DNA from: Cohnella sp. SGD-V74
GTDB lineage: Bacteria; Bacillota; Bacilli; Paenibacillales; Paenibacillaceae
DNA: 64,000 nt
Assembly (NCBI RefSeq): GCF_003001675.1
Contig: NZ_PVYW01000029.1
Span: 32,456 to 96,455, forward strand
Direction: 5' to 3'
Shown: positions 8,766-16,709 of the stretch, piece by piece
How the letters are laid out: every line of letters begins with the position of its first letter
Position numbering within the stretch: the first letter of the stretch is position 1
Notes under the pieces: generated by a model
What the model was told of the DNA's origin: nothing
The model's database searches: none
Seen by the model: only the letters and a program-made list of their open reading frames with translations
Position numbers and translations under genes: made by a program

Positions 8766-9674
8766 GTGAGGAATGACCGAAATGACAAAGCTGAAAATAA
8801 GAATGAAAAACCAGTGACTATCCTCGGGCTGGGTCCGATGGGACAGGCACTGGCTGCTGCGTTTCTGAAGAAAGGCCACTCTACGACGTTATGGAACCGC
8901 TCCACCGGTAAGGCAGATACTCTCGTCAGCCAGGGTGCAGTGCTCGCGGATACGATTGCTGACGCCATCGCTGCGAGTCCGTTGGTAATTGTCTGTGTGC
9001 TGGACTACAGCGCAGTGCAGTCGATCCTCGAACCTGTGGGAAATGCTTTAAGAGGACGCGTCTTGGTAAACCTCACTACCGGTTCTCCGGTGCAGTCCCG
9101 CCAGACGGCTGCATGGGCTGCTAAGTTCGGAATCGATTATCTCGATGGGGTGATCATGACCCCTCCCCCTACCATAGGAACACCAGAATCAGCCTTCTTG
9201 TACAGCGGACCGGAACTCGTATATAAGGCCGTATACCCATCTTTGATGAGTCTGAACTGGAATGTCACCTATCTTGGTGCGGATCCTGGCCGGGCGGCGG
9301 CACATGACGTGGCCCTGTTAGACTTTTTTTGGGCGTCCATTAGCGGGTATGTCCATGCTCTCGCCCTAGCCGGAGCCGAGAATATTGCCGCCCGGGATTT
9401 TGCAGTCTACGCCCGAGAAATGGTAGCCAGCATACCCGACATCATGACTGAAATAGCGAATCAAGTAGACGAAGGCAGCTACCCGGGCGACTTGTCCAAT
9501 ATCATCTCGGCCGAGGCTGGCATGAGGCACATTATCCATGCTTCTGAGCACCATGGTATCGACGTCAGCTTTTTAAGCTCAGCAAGAACCTTTGTCCAGC
9601 AGGCAATAGACGAGGGCTATGGAACCGATAGTATCGCGCGTGTAACTACACTGCTCAGGAAACCACTCGCATAA
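8766..9674 (+). CDS. NAD(P)-dependent oxidoreductase, imine reductase-like
   Basis: The N-terminal Rossmann domain of the 6-phosphogluconate/3-hydroxyisobutyrate dehydrogenase superfamily carries GLGPMGQALA and the NRS motif expected for NADPH binding. The helical C-terminal half (LDFFWASISGYVHALALAGAEN, SAEAGMRHIIHA) matches the imine reductase/reductive aminase subfamily more than sugar-acid dehydrogenases. I prefer the GTG at 8766, about 10 bp after AAGGGGGG, over an in-frame ATG at 8745 that overlaps that ribosome site. The gene is driven by a MerR-type promoter and is convergent with a MerR gene. The natural substrate is unknown. Confidence 0.85.
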   Translation: MRNDRNDKAENKNEKPVTILGLGPMGQALAAAFLKKGHSTTLWNRSTGKADTLVSQGAVLADTIADAIAASPLVIVCVLDYSAVQSILEPVGNALRGRVLVNLTTGSPVQSRQTAAWAAKFGIDYLDGVIMTPPPTIGTPESAFLYSGPELVYKAVYPSLMSLNWNVTYLGADPGRAAAHDVALLDFFWASISGYVHALALAGAENIAARDFAVYAREMVASIPDIMTEIANQVDEGSYPGDLSNIISAEAGMRHIIHASEHHGIDVSFLSSARTFVQQAIDEGYGTDSIARVTTLLRKPLA

Positions 9675-9681
9675 CTGCCGG

Positions 9682-9719
9682 GAGGAGCCCAGTCCTGTAT
9701 GGGCTGGGCTCCTCTTATT
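9682..9719. terminator. Bidirectional terminator
   Basis: GAGGAGCCCAG (9682-9692) pairs perfectly with CTGGGCTCCTC (9704-9714) and is followed by TTATTT. It separates the convergent oxidoreductase and MerR genes. Confidence 0.85.
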
Positions 9720-10092
9720 TCGATGTTTTTTTCAATTTCCGTCTTTCCGTCATCTTCACGATTTGTTCATTTAATCGCTTCTTAACAACTTCCAACGCGC
9801 GAATTTGTTTACTGATTTGATCTTCCTTCTCCTGGTAAACTTCAAGCACATCATCACATACTTCATATTCTTCGGGACCGCTTTCCTCGCATTTCAGTAA
9901 ATCCTGTATTTGCTCGATTGTTAGTCCTAAGCCTAGACATAATTGGATCATTCTAACACGTTCAACGGCAGATTCCTCGAACTCCCGGTAATCATTTTCA
10001 AGTCGAACAGCGGAAAGTATTTTTTTATTCTCATAATGCCTGATGGATCGGGTACTCGCGCCGGTTCTTTTGGACAATTCACTTATTTTCAA
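9715..10092 (-). CDS. MerR-family transcriptional regulator
   Basis: The N-terminal MerR winged helix (KISELSKRTGASTRSIRHYENKKIL) is followed by QLCLGLGLTIEQIQDLL and a long coiled-coil dimerisation helix to the C-terminus. A CEESGPEEYEVCDDV segment contains two Cys but no clear metal-site pattern. A longer frame up to 10158 is open only because it reads through a rhodanese-tail repeat. The proper start is the TTG at 10092, with AAGGAGG 8 bp upstream, giving 125 residues. Likely target: the MerR-type promoter at 8700-8731 in front of the oxidoreductase. It may also control the SDR upstream on the same strand. Confidence 0.88.
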   Translation of the reverse strand: MKISELSKRTGASTRSIRHYENKKILSAVRLENDYREFEESAVERVRMIQLCLGLGLTIEQIQDLLKCEESGPEEYEVCDDVLEVYQEKEDQISKQIRALEVVKKRLNEQIVKMTERRKLKKTSK

Positions 10093-10120
10093 TGAAAAGG
10101 CCCTCCTTCTGCTAGCCCCC

Positions 10121-10210
10121 AAACCCGCGTCCAACGCGGCTTCTTGGCTCTTACTCATCTCCCGTCGCGACCGGGCTTCCCTCGTAACTAATCCAATCGC
10201 TCCAACTACC
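10121..10210 (-). repeat. Rhodanese-tail repeat, copy D
   Basis: The minus strand encodes GSWSDWISYEGSPVATGDE followed by TGA, equivalent to the last residues of the rhodanese at 15837-16685 but with different codons. A CCGCG..CGCGG hairpin lies just beyond, as in copies B and C. It sits between the SDR and MerR genes and artificially lengthens the MerR frame. Confidence 0.8.
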
Positions 10211-10234
10211 TAAATAAAGCTCCCATAGGGTAAA

Positions 10235-10954
10235 TTAGGTGTTTGCATCCATTAACGCTGGGATATTGATTTCTTTTACACAGGCTGCTCTAGACAAGCT
10301 AACAATACATCTCACTAAGGATACGATATCCTGAAGCGGAATTCGTGTTCCATTGTAGACAGAAAGGGCACGGTCAGCCCCTTCTTCATATGGAATTTCA
10401 GCAGCCAATTCTCCAGGATTGATACATGTCACAGCAATACCATCTTCTCTTGTGTGCTCTCTAAGAGCTTCTGAAATTCCCCGAATAGCGAACTTTGAGG
10501 CAACAAAAGAAACTTGACTGCTGTTCGCATTATTCAGCCCGGCTGTCGAACCGATAAGAATGATTTTCCCCGCATCGGATTTGCGCAGATGAGGCAGCAA
10601 TGCTTGAATACATACAATTGCGGAAGTAATATTCACTTGAATAAGATTACTGATGTCGGCAGGTTCATCGTTATCGAAGGTATAGTGCTCCTCAAACCCT
10701 TCTTTTTCCCAAACTCCCACATTGTAAATAAGAACATCCACTGTTTCGTTCTGCAGCTTGTCCTTTACAAGTGTGGCTGAATGGAGATCCGACAAATCTG
10801 CCGGTATCCACTCCCGGTGAATGCCGTCCTCTAAATCCAGACTTTTTGGTCTGCTACGTGCAACTACCCAGACTGTATCTCCTTGCTGAGGTACTCCCCT
10901 GACAAATGCATCGCCTAACCCCTTACTCGCCCCAAACACAATATAGGTTTTCAT
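10235..10954 (-). CDS. Short-chain dehydrogenase/reductase-like protein
   Basis: A 239-residue SDR fold with GASKGLG (residues 8-14) for NADP, DVLIYNVGVW in the NNAG position, LIGSTAG with the catalytic Ser, and NPGELAAEIP. The catalytic YxxxK is replaced by FVASK within SQVSFVASKFAIRG, so the active-site Tyr is Phe. That would be expected to impair normal SDR chemistry, leaving a binding or regulatory role, or an altered reaction. It lies alone on the minus strand between rhodanese-tail copies A and D, as if carried as a single-gene insert. Substrate unknown. Confidence 0.8.
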   Translation of the reverse strand: MKTYIVFGASKGLGDAFVRGVPQQGDTVWVVARSRPKSLDLEDGIHREWIPADLSDLHSATLVKDKLQNETVDVLIYNVGVWEKEGFEEHYTFDNDEPADISNLIQVNITSAIVCIQALLPHLRKSDAGKIILIGSTAGLNNANSSQVSFVASKFAIRGISEALREHTREDGIAVTCINPGELAAEIPYEEGADRALSVYNGTRIPLQDIVSLVRCIVSLSRAACVKEINIPALMDANT

Positions 10955-11303
10955 CTACATTCTCCTTCCTTTCCATCGGCTCACTATTCATCATCATACC
11001 CCAATGACTTCCATGGAAGAAATTGTTTTGTGTTTGCGAGTGAGGCTTCACCGGCTTGGTCGTCACATTTACGCCCCTGCCAGATTAATGTATTCACGAT
11101 CTTTATACTGCTATACTTCTCCGTCCCCCGTCGCCACCGGATTTTCCTCGTACGAAATCCAATCGCTCCAGCTTCTTATCCCCCCACGAACCCCTATGCT
11201 CGAATAGTTCCAAGCCGAAAAGGTGGGGGTTCCGATCAGCGCGGCGGGAATGCATCGGAGGATATGCTAATGCGGTGCAGGAATGTCTCCTGGACATGGG
11301 TGA
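10955..11303. other. Intergenic region holding repeat copy A
   Basis: I see no gene here. The stretch consists mostly of the rhodanese-tail repeat copy A (11111-11269) plus the upstream region of the SDR. Short open frames in it exist only because it is homologous to repeat B. Confidence 0.6.
11111..11269 (-). repeat. Rhodanese-tail repeat, copy A
   Basis: The minus strand encodes SWSDWISYEENPVATGDGEV and a stop, an alternative rhodanese C-terminus. The flank on the high-coordinate side, about 100 bp containing GAATGCATCGGAGGATATGC, is shared with copy B. The low-coordinate side is not, so the two copies mark separate insertion junctions. Confidence 0.8.
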
Positions 11304-12173
11304 TCATTGATAATTAAATATGCCGTTCTTAAACGCTTCTTCATCATTGTTCTCAATACCAAATAAAGCTTCTTGAAGCGCAAATGTGCCCCTGTAAAAC
11401 CTCATTCGCGATTCAGCACTTTGAAGACCAGGGTAGAATTTGTACATCTGTTTCAAAAAATCTTCTCCGTATCCGCTTATTATGGCGGCAGCATCCACAG
11501 CAGGATCACCTACATGCGATCCGCCAAAATCAATTACGCCTGCAACTTTCGGAAGGTGATAATCGATCAATATATTTCCCACACCGAAGTCACCATGCAC
11601 AAATGCTGGTTTATATTGAAAGTTCATTGTATCATTCAAAAAATCTTCGAAATGCTTCCTTATGAGCACTTGACTCTCATTGCTCATATAACGAAACAGT
11701 TTCTCTTGAATACGTATGTACATGTCCTCCCAATACTTATATTGATTTTTTTGATAGTGGTGATCGACGAACTCTTCTTGTAAAGGAATACTATGCAATT
11801 CAAATAAAAATTGTGCCAGCTGGTTGGCTATCACATCTAAATCTTCATGGCCCATAGAGTGAAAAGCTTGCATGTCGAAAGTTTTTCCCGGTATCTTACG
11901 ATAGCCTACAAATATCTCTCCCACGGTCTGCGATTCGAGGCTCTCATAAATAGGATTTGGTATATCAAGAGTAATGTACTTGTATATGTACTTTAATAAC
12001 CGCGTTTCTTCATGTAACTCTTTAATGCCTTGTTGATATTTGGGGAAACGGAATATGAGTTCATTATTGACCTCAATGACCGTGTTGTTTTGACCGTTTT
12101 CATTGAGAATGACCGAATCGATTCGTAGGTTTGGGGATACTTCCAGAATTTTTTGAGCATAGTTCTTCAGCAT
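11304..12173 (-). CDS. Aminoglycoside phosphotransferase (APH)-family kinase
   Basis: A 289-residue APH/choline-kinase fold. NELIFRFPKYQQGIKELHEE carries the ATP-binding strand, FVHGDFGVGNILID is the Brenner catalytic loop (Asp and Asn present), and GVIDFGGSHVGDPAVDAAA holds the metal-binding Asp. All catalytic residues appear intact. I use the ATG at 12173, preceded by GGAGG at 6 bp; a longer frame to 12299 reads into the rhodanese-tail repeat B and is spurious. The gene is AT-rich and lies between two repeat copies, so it is probably acquired. It may phosphorylate an antibiotic such as an aminoglycoside, but the family also contains small-metabolite kinases. Confidence 0.85.
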   Translation of the reverse strand: MLKNYAQKILEVSPNLRIDSVILNENGQNNTVIEVNNELIFRFPKYQQGIKELHEETRLLKYIYKYITLDIPNPIYESLESQTVGEIFVGYRKIPGKTFDMQAFHSMGHEDLDVIANQLAQFLFELHSIPLQEEFVDHHYQKNQYKYWEDMYIRIQEKLFRYMSNESQVLIRKHFEDFLNDTMNFQYKPAFVHGDFGVGNILIDYHLPKVAGVIDFGGSHVGDPAVDAAAIISGYGEDFLKQMYKFYPGLQSAESRMRFYRGTFALQEALFGIENNDEEAFKNGIFNYQ

Positions 12174-12827
12174 AAATAGCCTCCATATGAATGGTATTCC
12201 AAACAGCGACAAACCAGGAAACATTGACCTGTACCTTGTTCGCTCGGGGTGTTTGCAAGCTGTTGACAGAAAAGCCAAAAGAGGGCCGCAACAGGTCACT
12301 TGCTCCGAACCTGTCGCAGCCCTAAACCCGCGTCCGACGCGGCCTCTCGGTTCTTACTCTTCTCCTGTAGCGATGGGGTTTTCCCCGTACGAAATCCAAT
12401 CGCTCCAGCTTCTTACTTCCCCACGAACCCCTATTCTTGAATAGTTCCAACGCCAAAAAGTAGGGATTCCGATCAGCGCGGCAGGAATGCATCGGAGGAT
12501 ATGCCAGCGCCAATGTGCAACGACCTCCCTTGGCTACGTCTGGGAGCAATTAGGGAGCAAGAGGCCCGTAGACGACGCGGTAGGCGAAACAGTATGGTTT
12601 GTGCCAAGGAGAGGTATACCCCTGTGGCTGGGGCAAGCCGAACGGAATGCCAACAAAAGGCCAAGTGAAGCAAGGTAGCACCCGAAAGGATGGATGGGCT
12701 GGAACAAGTCGAAACACTATTGTTTGCAGCCTGTTGATGGTTGTTTGCAATCCCATCCCTTTGAACTATCGTTATTGAAAAGATAATTTTTGATCATGCT
12801 CAGAACAACCGTTGGAGTGTTATTTTG
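12174..12827. other. Intergenic region with repeat copy B and unassigned sequence
   Basis: The low half is repeat B (12250-12503). From 12504 to 12827 I find no gene, only a short echo of the repeat's distal motif (TGTTTGCAGCCTGTTGATGG near 12720) and a probable upstream end of the APH insert. Frames of 60-75 codons here have no recognisable composition. Confidence 0.5.
12250..12503 (-). repeat. Rhodanese-tail repeat, copy B
   Basis: The minus strand encodes SWSDWISYGENPIATGEE and TAA. It then continues about 100 bp closely matching the region downstream of the native rhodanese, including the CCGCGTCGGACGCGG hairpin and the TTTGCAA..CTGTTGA motif. The other flank matches copy A. It is thus a mosaic of C-like and A-like sides joined at the core GCTGGAGCGATTGGATTTCGTACG. 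Confidence 0.88.
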
Positions 12828-13802
12828 TTATTCAATGGTCAATTCATAAAATGCGGTCGGGTATCTATTTAGAAGTAACGCCTCTCTGAGTTTTACAAAA
12901 CCTTGCCTCTCATAAAAAGCACATAATCTCGGTCGGTCGGCAGCGCAGTCCAGCCGCAAGTACCGTTTGCCTTGTAGACTCCCCTGCTTTTTTGCCCATC
13001 CGACCATAGCTTCGGACAGTCCAGTCCCTGCATATTGTCTTTTAACAGCCAGTTTATGCAAATATAAGGAAGGCTCGTGATGATTTGGCCATAACAACTT
13101 GTCCTCTTCCTGAAGAACCATCGTTCCAACTGCTTCTTCATCGATTAGACAAAGGACCATATCTGTATCTGGATAGGCTTGCAGTAACCCTGCTATCGAA
13201 TATTGCTGCTCGTTCCACATTTCACGGCCTGTACTTTGGAGCCACAGCGCGGCTTCTTCGAGGATAGAAGAGACAAGCCCGATTTCGCCTTCCCTGATGT
13301 TTCTGATCTTGTGCTTTAACGCTTCTAGATCAAGAGATTTCAGCAATGAAAGCCGGTGGAATCCTTTAGTATAATAATCAATTTCAAGATTTATCTTTGT
13401 GAATCCCAGGCGTTCATAAAAAGCAACTGCTGCTTGATTCCGTTCATGGTCAAGTGTATATAGGACAACATTCTTATATCCAAATAGAGATATTTTTTTA
13501 CAGATGACTGAAATCAGCTTACTGCCGATACCTTCCCTAAGCCTACTCTTTTTCGTGGCTACGCCGACAATCTCGTATTGATTTGATGCTTCCTGCAGTA
13601 TGTATCCGGCATGTCCTATCATGGATCCATTATCTTCGACCACAACGTAAAAACCGCTTCTGATATCATCCCTTGCCTCTAGTTACGTTTTCCAGCGCAT
13701 CGGGTATTGTTCGCGAATAAACGATGGGAATTGAAACGAATGTTCCTCCATAATTCCCAACACACTTGCCTGATCATGGGCTTGAAGCGGACGAATCTCC
13801 AT
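12828..13802 (-). pseudogene. Tandem-GNAT acetyltransferase interrupted by a stop codon
   Basis: The gene starts at ATG 13802 behind AAGGAGT and reads MEIRPLQAHDQASVLGI...EQYPMRWKT. A TAA follows at 13685-13683, after which the same frame continues LEARDDIRSGFYVVVEDN into the remaining domains. Two GNAT domains are visible: the first with VATKKSRLREGIGSKLI as acetyl-CoA loop and NQAAVAFYERLGF, the second with LAVKRQYAGTGLSEAM and CAFYERQGF. Restart at GTG 13643 could give a product lacking the first strands of domain 1. The start is 21 bp after the DJ-1 gene, so the two form an operon. The second domain alone may still fold. Confidence 0.8.
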
Positions 13803-13823
13803 TGCCTTGTCACTCCTTTGTCA

Positions 13824-14432
13824 TCAAACGGTCCCGTAGTAGACATCGCCCAAATTGCCTGCCTGATAATAGGGATATTCGAGCTTCTTCTGCACCTGAA
13901 GGGCAATGTTCGTATTGGTCAGCCACTCGACTATATAAAGACCTAAATCGATAGAAGCAGTCACGCCACCGCCAGTGATGACATTGCCGTCCCGCACTAC
14001 ACGAGCATCTACAACTTCTGCACAATAGGAAGCCAGCAGATCAAAGGCCGATGAGTTCGTGGTCGCTTTTTTACCTTCTAGAAATCCAGCCGCTCCCCAA
14101 AGCAGGGCGCCTGTGCAGACCGACACCTTAAATCGCGCGGATTCTGCGGTCCGAACCCAACTCATGAAAGCTTCGTCGAATCGAAGTTTTCTAATTGGCA
14201 GACCACCCGGGAGAAACACCAAATCAAATCGGCCTAAATCGGGCAGCACCTCATCGACTCTCATTTTCAGACCCCGATCATCCGTCACTTCCGACTTATT
14301 GGCACAAAACGTCCATGATACGTCTTCCTTTGCTTTAAGGATCGCCAGCCAAGTCACCGCTTCATAAAACCCAACAAAATCCATACTTGTCACGCCATCA
14401 AACAACACAAACGCCATTCTCATCGCCGCCAC
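13824..14432 (-). CDS. DJ-1/PfpI family protein, isocyanide-hydratase-like
   Basis: A 202-residue class-I glutamine-amidotransferase-like fold with FLPGGLPIRKLRFD and the nucleophile elbow VCTGALLWGAAG (Cys106), followed by ITGGGVTASIDLGLYIVEWL. This is the arrangement in DJ-1/PfpI proteins such as isocyanide hydratase and in AraC-type regulators' sensor domains; here there is no HTH domain. The start is GTG at 14432 or ATG at 14423; AAAGGA lies close upstream of both, so I cannot decide. It is the first gene of a two-gene unit with the broken GNAT gene. Substrate unknown. Confidence 0.85.
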   Translation of the reverse strand: MAAMRMAFVLFDGVTSMDFVGFYEAVTWLAILKAKEDVSWTFCANKSEVTDDRGLKMRVDEVLPDLGRFDLVFLPGGLPIRKLRFDEAFMSWVRTAESARFKVSVCTGALLWGAAGFLEGKKATTNSSAFDLLASYCAEVVDARVVRDGNVITGGGVTASIDLGLYIVEWLTNTNIALQVQKKLEYPYYQAGNLGDVYYGTV

Positions 14433-14709
14433 CGGTCCTTTCTTTTCTTAGAAAATAAAAAAAGCATCTGATCTAAGATCAAATACTTTGCCCAGGCGTA
14501 CGGCGTTATGAATATGTGCTCCCTCGTGGTTATCCACGTTTACGCCAGTTGCACATACCAGATATTAACTATATTGTATTCTGAAAACTCAAACAAATCA
14601 AGAATAATTCTGTTACAAGTAGACGACTCATTTCTTCATATACATTGTCCGCTTGGATATATTGATTTTATAATCAGCATAAAGTCTGAAATCCTTAGCC
14701 AACGCAAAC

Positions 14710-15153
14710 ATGGAAATTCTCAAGAGTACTATTCCAGTTCTTGTTGCTATCGTTGCGGCTGTCCTTGCGTACAGATTTTCGATTTCCTCGGAGAAGAGGA
14801 AGCATCAACAACAAAACCGGGCCCAATCGTATATTGAATTTCTAAAAGCAACTGCCATCGTCGGTCAATCACAGAAGGATGGAAACAAAGAAAAGGAGTT
14901 TGAAGGTCTTGTTGCACTAACAGAGGCCAAGCAGAGGGTACTGATTTATGGTGGAGATAAAGTAGTTAAGTTGTTAGCTGACTTTCATGCCCATGGTCCG
15001 AATATCTCAGGGGATAATATGAGCAGATATGCAAAGTTAGTCTTGGAGATGAGAAGAGATAGTTCAAGAAAAACAACAACTTTACTGAGTGAAATAGAAA
15101 CAATCTTATTTGAAAGTCAGTCTAGGCCATTCGCCGGTGACGATTACGCTTGA
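14710..15153 (+). CDS. Small single-pass membrane protein of unknown function
   Basis: I do not recognise a family. One N-terminal membrane helix (IPVLVAIVAAVLAYRFSI) is followed by a charged helical region (EKRKHQQQNRAQSYIEFLKA, VALTEAKQRVLIYGGDKVVKLLADF) resembling small membrane-anchored proteins found on mobile DNA. The last ten or so residues (SRPFAGDDYA) are encoded by DNA that in another frame is the C-terminus of a tyrosine recombinase. The natural 3' end has therefore probably been replaced at a recombination junction near 15115. It is the only plus-strand gene in this part of the accessory region. Confidence 0.55.
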   Translation: MEILKSTIPVLVAIVAAVLAYRFSISSEKRKHQQQNRAQSYIEFLKATAIVGQSQKDGNKEKEFEGLVALTEAKQRVLIYGGDKVVKLLADFHAHGPNISGDNMSRYAKLVLEMRRDSSRKTTTLLSEIETILFESQSRPFAGDDYA

Positions 15154-15376
15154 CCGATACTTGCACGTTTTGCCCGGATTGGAAGAGCAGGCAGCGGCCA
15201 AGCTAGACGAGCTTCTGAGCAACGCAGCAACAATCGTTCCGGACCTACAAGCTTGCACCAGTCGTGTCAGGGGTACAGTAGGGTGCAGCCGGGGAACAGT
15301 CAGGGGTTCAGGTGACTCTCAACCGCTCCGGACGACTCTGGCTTACAAGGGTTCAGGGGGTACAGTCGATATTTAA
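15119..15376 (+). pseudogene. Tyrosine recombinase (integrase), C-terminal remnant
   Basis: The frame reads LGHSPVTITLDRYLHVLPGLEEQAAAKLDELL between about 15122 and 15217. This is the end of a phage-type tyrosine recombinase, including the LGH motif and the nucleophile Tyr in the TLDRY segment. Everything before the LGH box is missing, and codons after 15217 look like readthrough. It lies about 600 bp from the rhodanese 3' end, as expected for an integrase gene next to its attachment site. Confidence 0.75.
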
Positions 15377-15836
15377 CCCCCAAGAGGAACAAAGCAATAG
15401 GAAGATGCAAACGCAGCAACCCGGAGTAGTGCAGACCCGACTGAACCTCCTGAACCCCAAGCGGCAGAACCGCTACGAGGGGAGCTGAGCGACTGTACCC
15501 CAAAATGAACCCCAAGTGAACCCCGACTTAACCCTTGCCGGGGCTGTGGCTGAATAAAAATCCGAGAGCAATCAAGAGAAGCCAAGCGAGTACCCATGCT
15601 GTGGCTGAATCTAGCTTGCTCTTGCTGTTCCTGCGTTCGGTTCCGGCTGCTGCTGGACTGTTGGGCAACCTGACAAGACTGCCGGACTGTTGCTGGCTCC
15701 GGGGTTCCTGCAACTATTTTCGTTGTGTTCTTGTTTGCAAACTGTTGATAGAAAAGCCCGAAGAGGGCTGCGACAGGTCACTTGCTCACTACCTGTCACA
15801 ACCCCAAAACCCGCGTCCGACGCGGCCTCTCGGTTC
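15218..15836. other. Non-coding region with short inverted and direct repeats
   Basis: I see no gene. The stretch contains several TGAACCCC / GGGGTTCA motifs in both orientations, a 12-bp inverted repeat (15357-15368 and 15490-15501), two copies of GCTGTGGCTGAAT about 55 bp apart, and the hairpin downstream of the rhodanese gene. Confidence 0.55.
15357..15501. repeat. 12-bp inverted repeat pair
   Basis: GGGGTACAGTCG (15357-15368) recurs exactly in inverted orientation as CGACTGTACCCC (15490-15501). A partial third copy (GGGGTACAGT) lies near 15270. Each is accompanied by GGTTCA or TGAACC motifs. Confidence 0.7.
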
Positions 15837-15890
15837 TTACTCTTCTCCTGTAGCGATGGCGTTGCTATCGTACGAAATCCAATCGCTCCA
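15733..15890 (-). repeat. Rhodanese-tail repeat, copy C (native site)
   Basis: This is the authentic 3' end of the rhodanese gene plus its downstream hairpin (CCGCGTCGGACGCGG followed by GTTTT), which probably acts as terminator. It matches copy B almost continuously from the core to the distal TTTGCAAACTGTTGA motif. Confidence 0.85.
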
Positions 15891-16685
15891 GCTCCCCACA
15901 TACAGCTTCACCTTGGCGAACCCCGCTTCCCCCAACGCCAGCACGTTAGGAGTCGCAGTAACACCCGAGCCGCAGTATACGACGATCTCGTCGTCCTGCG
16001 ACAAACCCGCTTCCGCGAATCGTTCGCGCTGCTCCTCCGCGGATTTCCATGTGCCGTCGGCCTTCCGGCCCTCGGCCCAGAACACGTTCCTCGCGCCCGG
16101 GATATGCCCGGCCACCCGATCGATCGGCTCCGCCTCGCCGCGGTAGCGCGGCGCCTCTCGCGAATCCACCAGCACGAATCGTCCCGTGCCGAGCGATTCG
16201 CGAACCTCGTCGACCTCGATCAGCAGATTATGCTGAACGGTCGCTGTGAACCGAGCAGGAATGAGCACCCTCTGCTCGGCCGTAACCGGACAGCCCGCGT
16301 TCTTCCAGGCGGAGAACCCGCCGTCCATCACGTATGCTTCTTCGTGCCCCAGGTATTTCAGCAGCCACCACAGTCGAGAAGCCATTGCCCCGCCTTGATC
16401 GTCATAGGCGACGACTCTCGTCTCATTGCTGATGCCGACCTGCCCCAACCGCGCCGCCAATGTCGCCGCGTCCGGCAGCGGGTGTCTGCCTCCGTGTCCG
16501 TCCGGCTCGACCGGTGCGGACAAGTCCCGCTCCAGATCCAAATACACCGCGCCGGGAATATGCCCCTCTTCGTAAGCCTGGCGGCCGGCATCCGGCTTGC
16601 CGAGCGTAAACCTGCAATCTACGATGACCAGGTCGGATTCGTACATGCGCGCAAGCACCCATTTTACGGGAACAATCGATTTCAT
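15837..16685 (-). CDS. sseA: Thiosulfate/3-mercaptopyruvate sulfurtransferase (rhodanese)
   Basis: A 282-residue two-domain rhodanese. The N-terminal inactive domain has VDCRFTLGKPDAGRQAYEEGHIPGAVYLDLERDLS. The C-terminal catalytic domain has VDSREAPRYRGEAEPIDRVAGHIPGA and the active-site loop CGSGVTA with Cys238. The loop sequence fits bacterial sulfurtransferases that move sulfane sulfur from thiosulfate or mercaptopyruvate to thiol or cyanide acceptors in the cytoplasm; the preferred donor is uncertain. The last 17 codons are duplicated elsewhere in the window. An inverted repeat upstream may be an operator. The complete gene suggests that insertions preserved its reading frame. Confidence 0.92.
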   Translation of the reverse strand: MKSIVPVKWVLARMYESDLVIVDCRFTLGKPDAGRQAYEEGHIPGAVYLDLERDLSAPVEPDGHGGRHPLPDAATLAARLGQVGISNETRVVAYDDQGGAMASRLWWLLKYLGHEEAYVMDGGFSAWKNAGCPVTAEQRVLIPARFTATVQHNLLIEVDEVRESLGTGRFVLVDSREAPRYRGEAEPIDRVAGHIPGARNVFWAEGRKADGTWKSAEEQRERFAEAGLSQDDEIVVYCGSGVTATPNVLALGEAGFAKVKLYVGSWSDWISYDSNAIATGEE

Positions 16686-16709
16686 GATTCACTGTCTCCT
16701 TTTATATGC

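Noticed and set aside
12322..12549. Small protein shared between 11103-11297 and 12322-12549 (ERLDFVRGK)
   Set aside because: The similarity is at DNA level because both are copies of the rhodanese-tail repeat; this reading frame is out of phase with the conserved SWSDWISY frame.
15357..15501. Inverted repeat pair as ends of another MITE
   Set aside because: The arms are only 12 bp, the flanks show no target duplication and the motif recurs singly nearby; left as an unexplained repeat.
10140..15890. Integron-like gene cassette array
   Set aside because: Genes between the repeats are mostly in one orientation, but the repeats encode a conserved protein tail and do not have attC fold or R-box sequences. 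Integration at a gene end explains them better.
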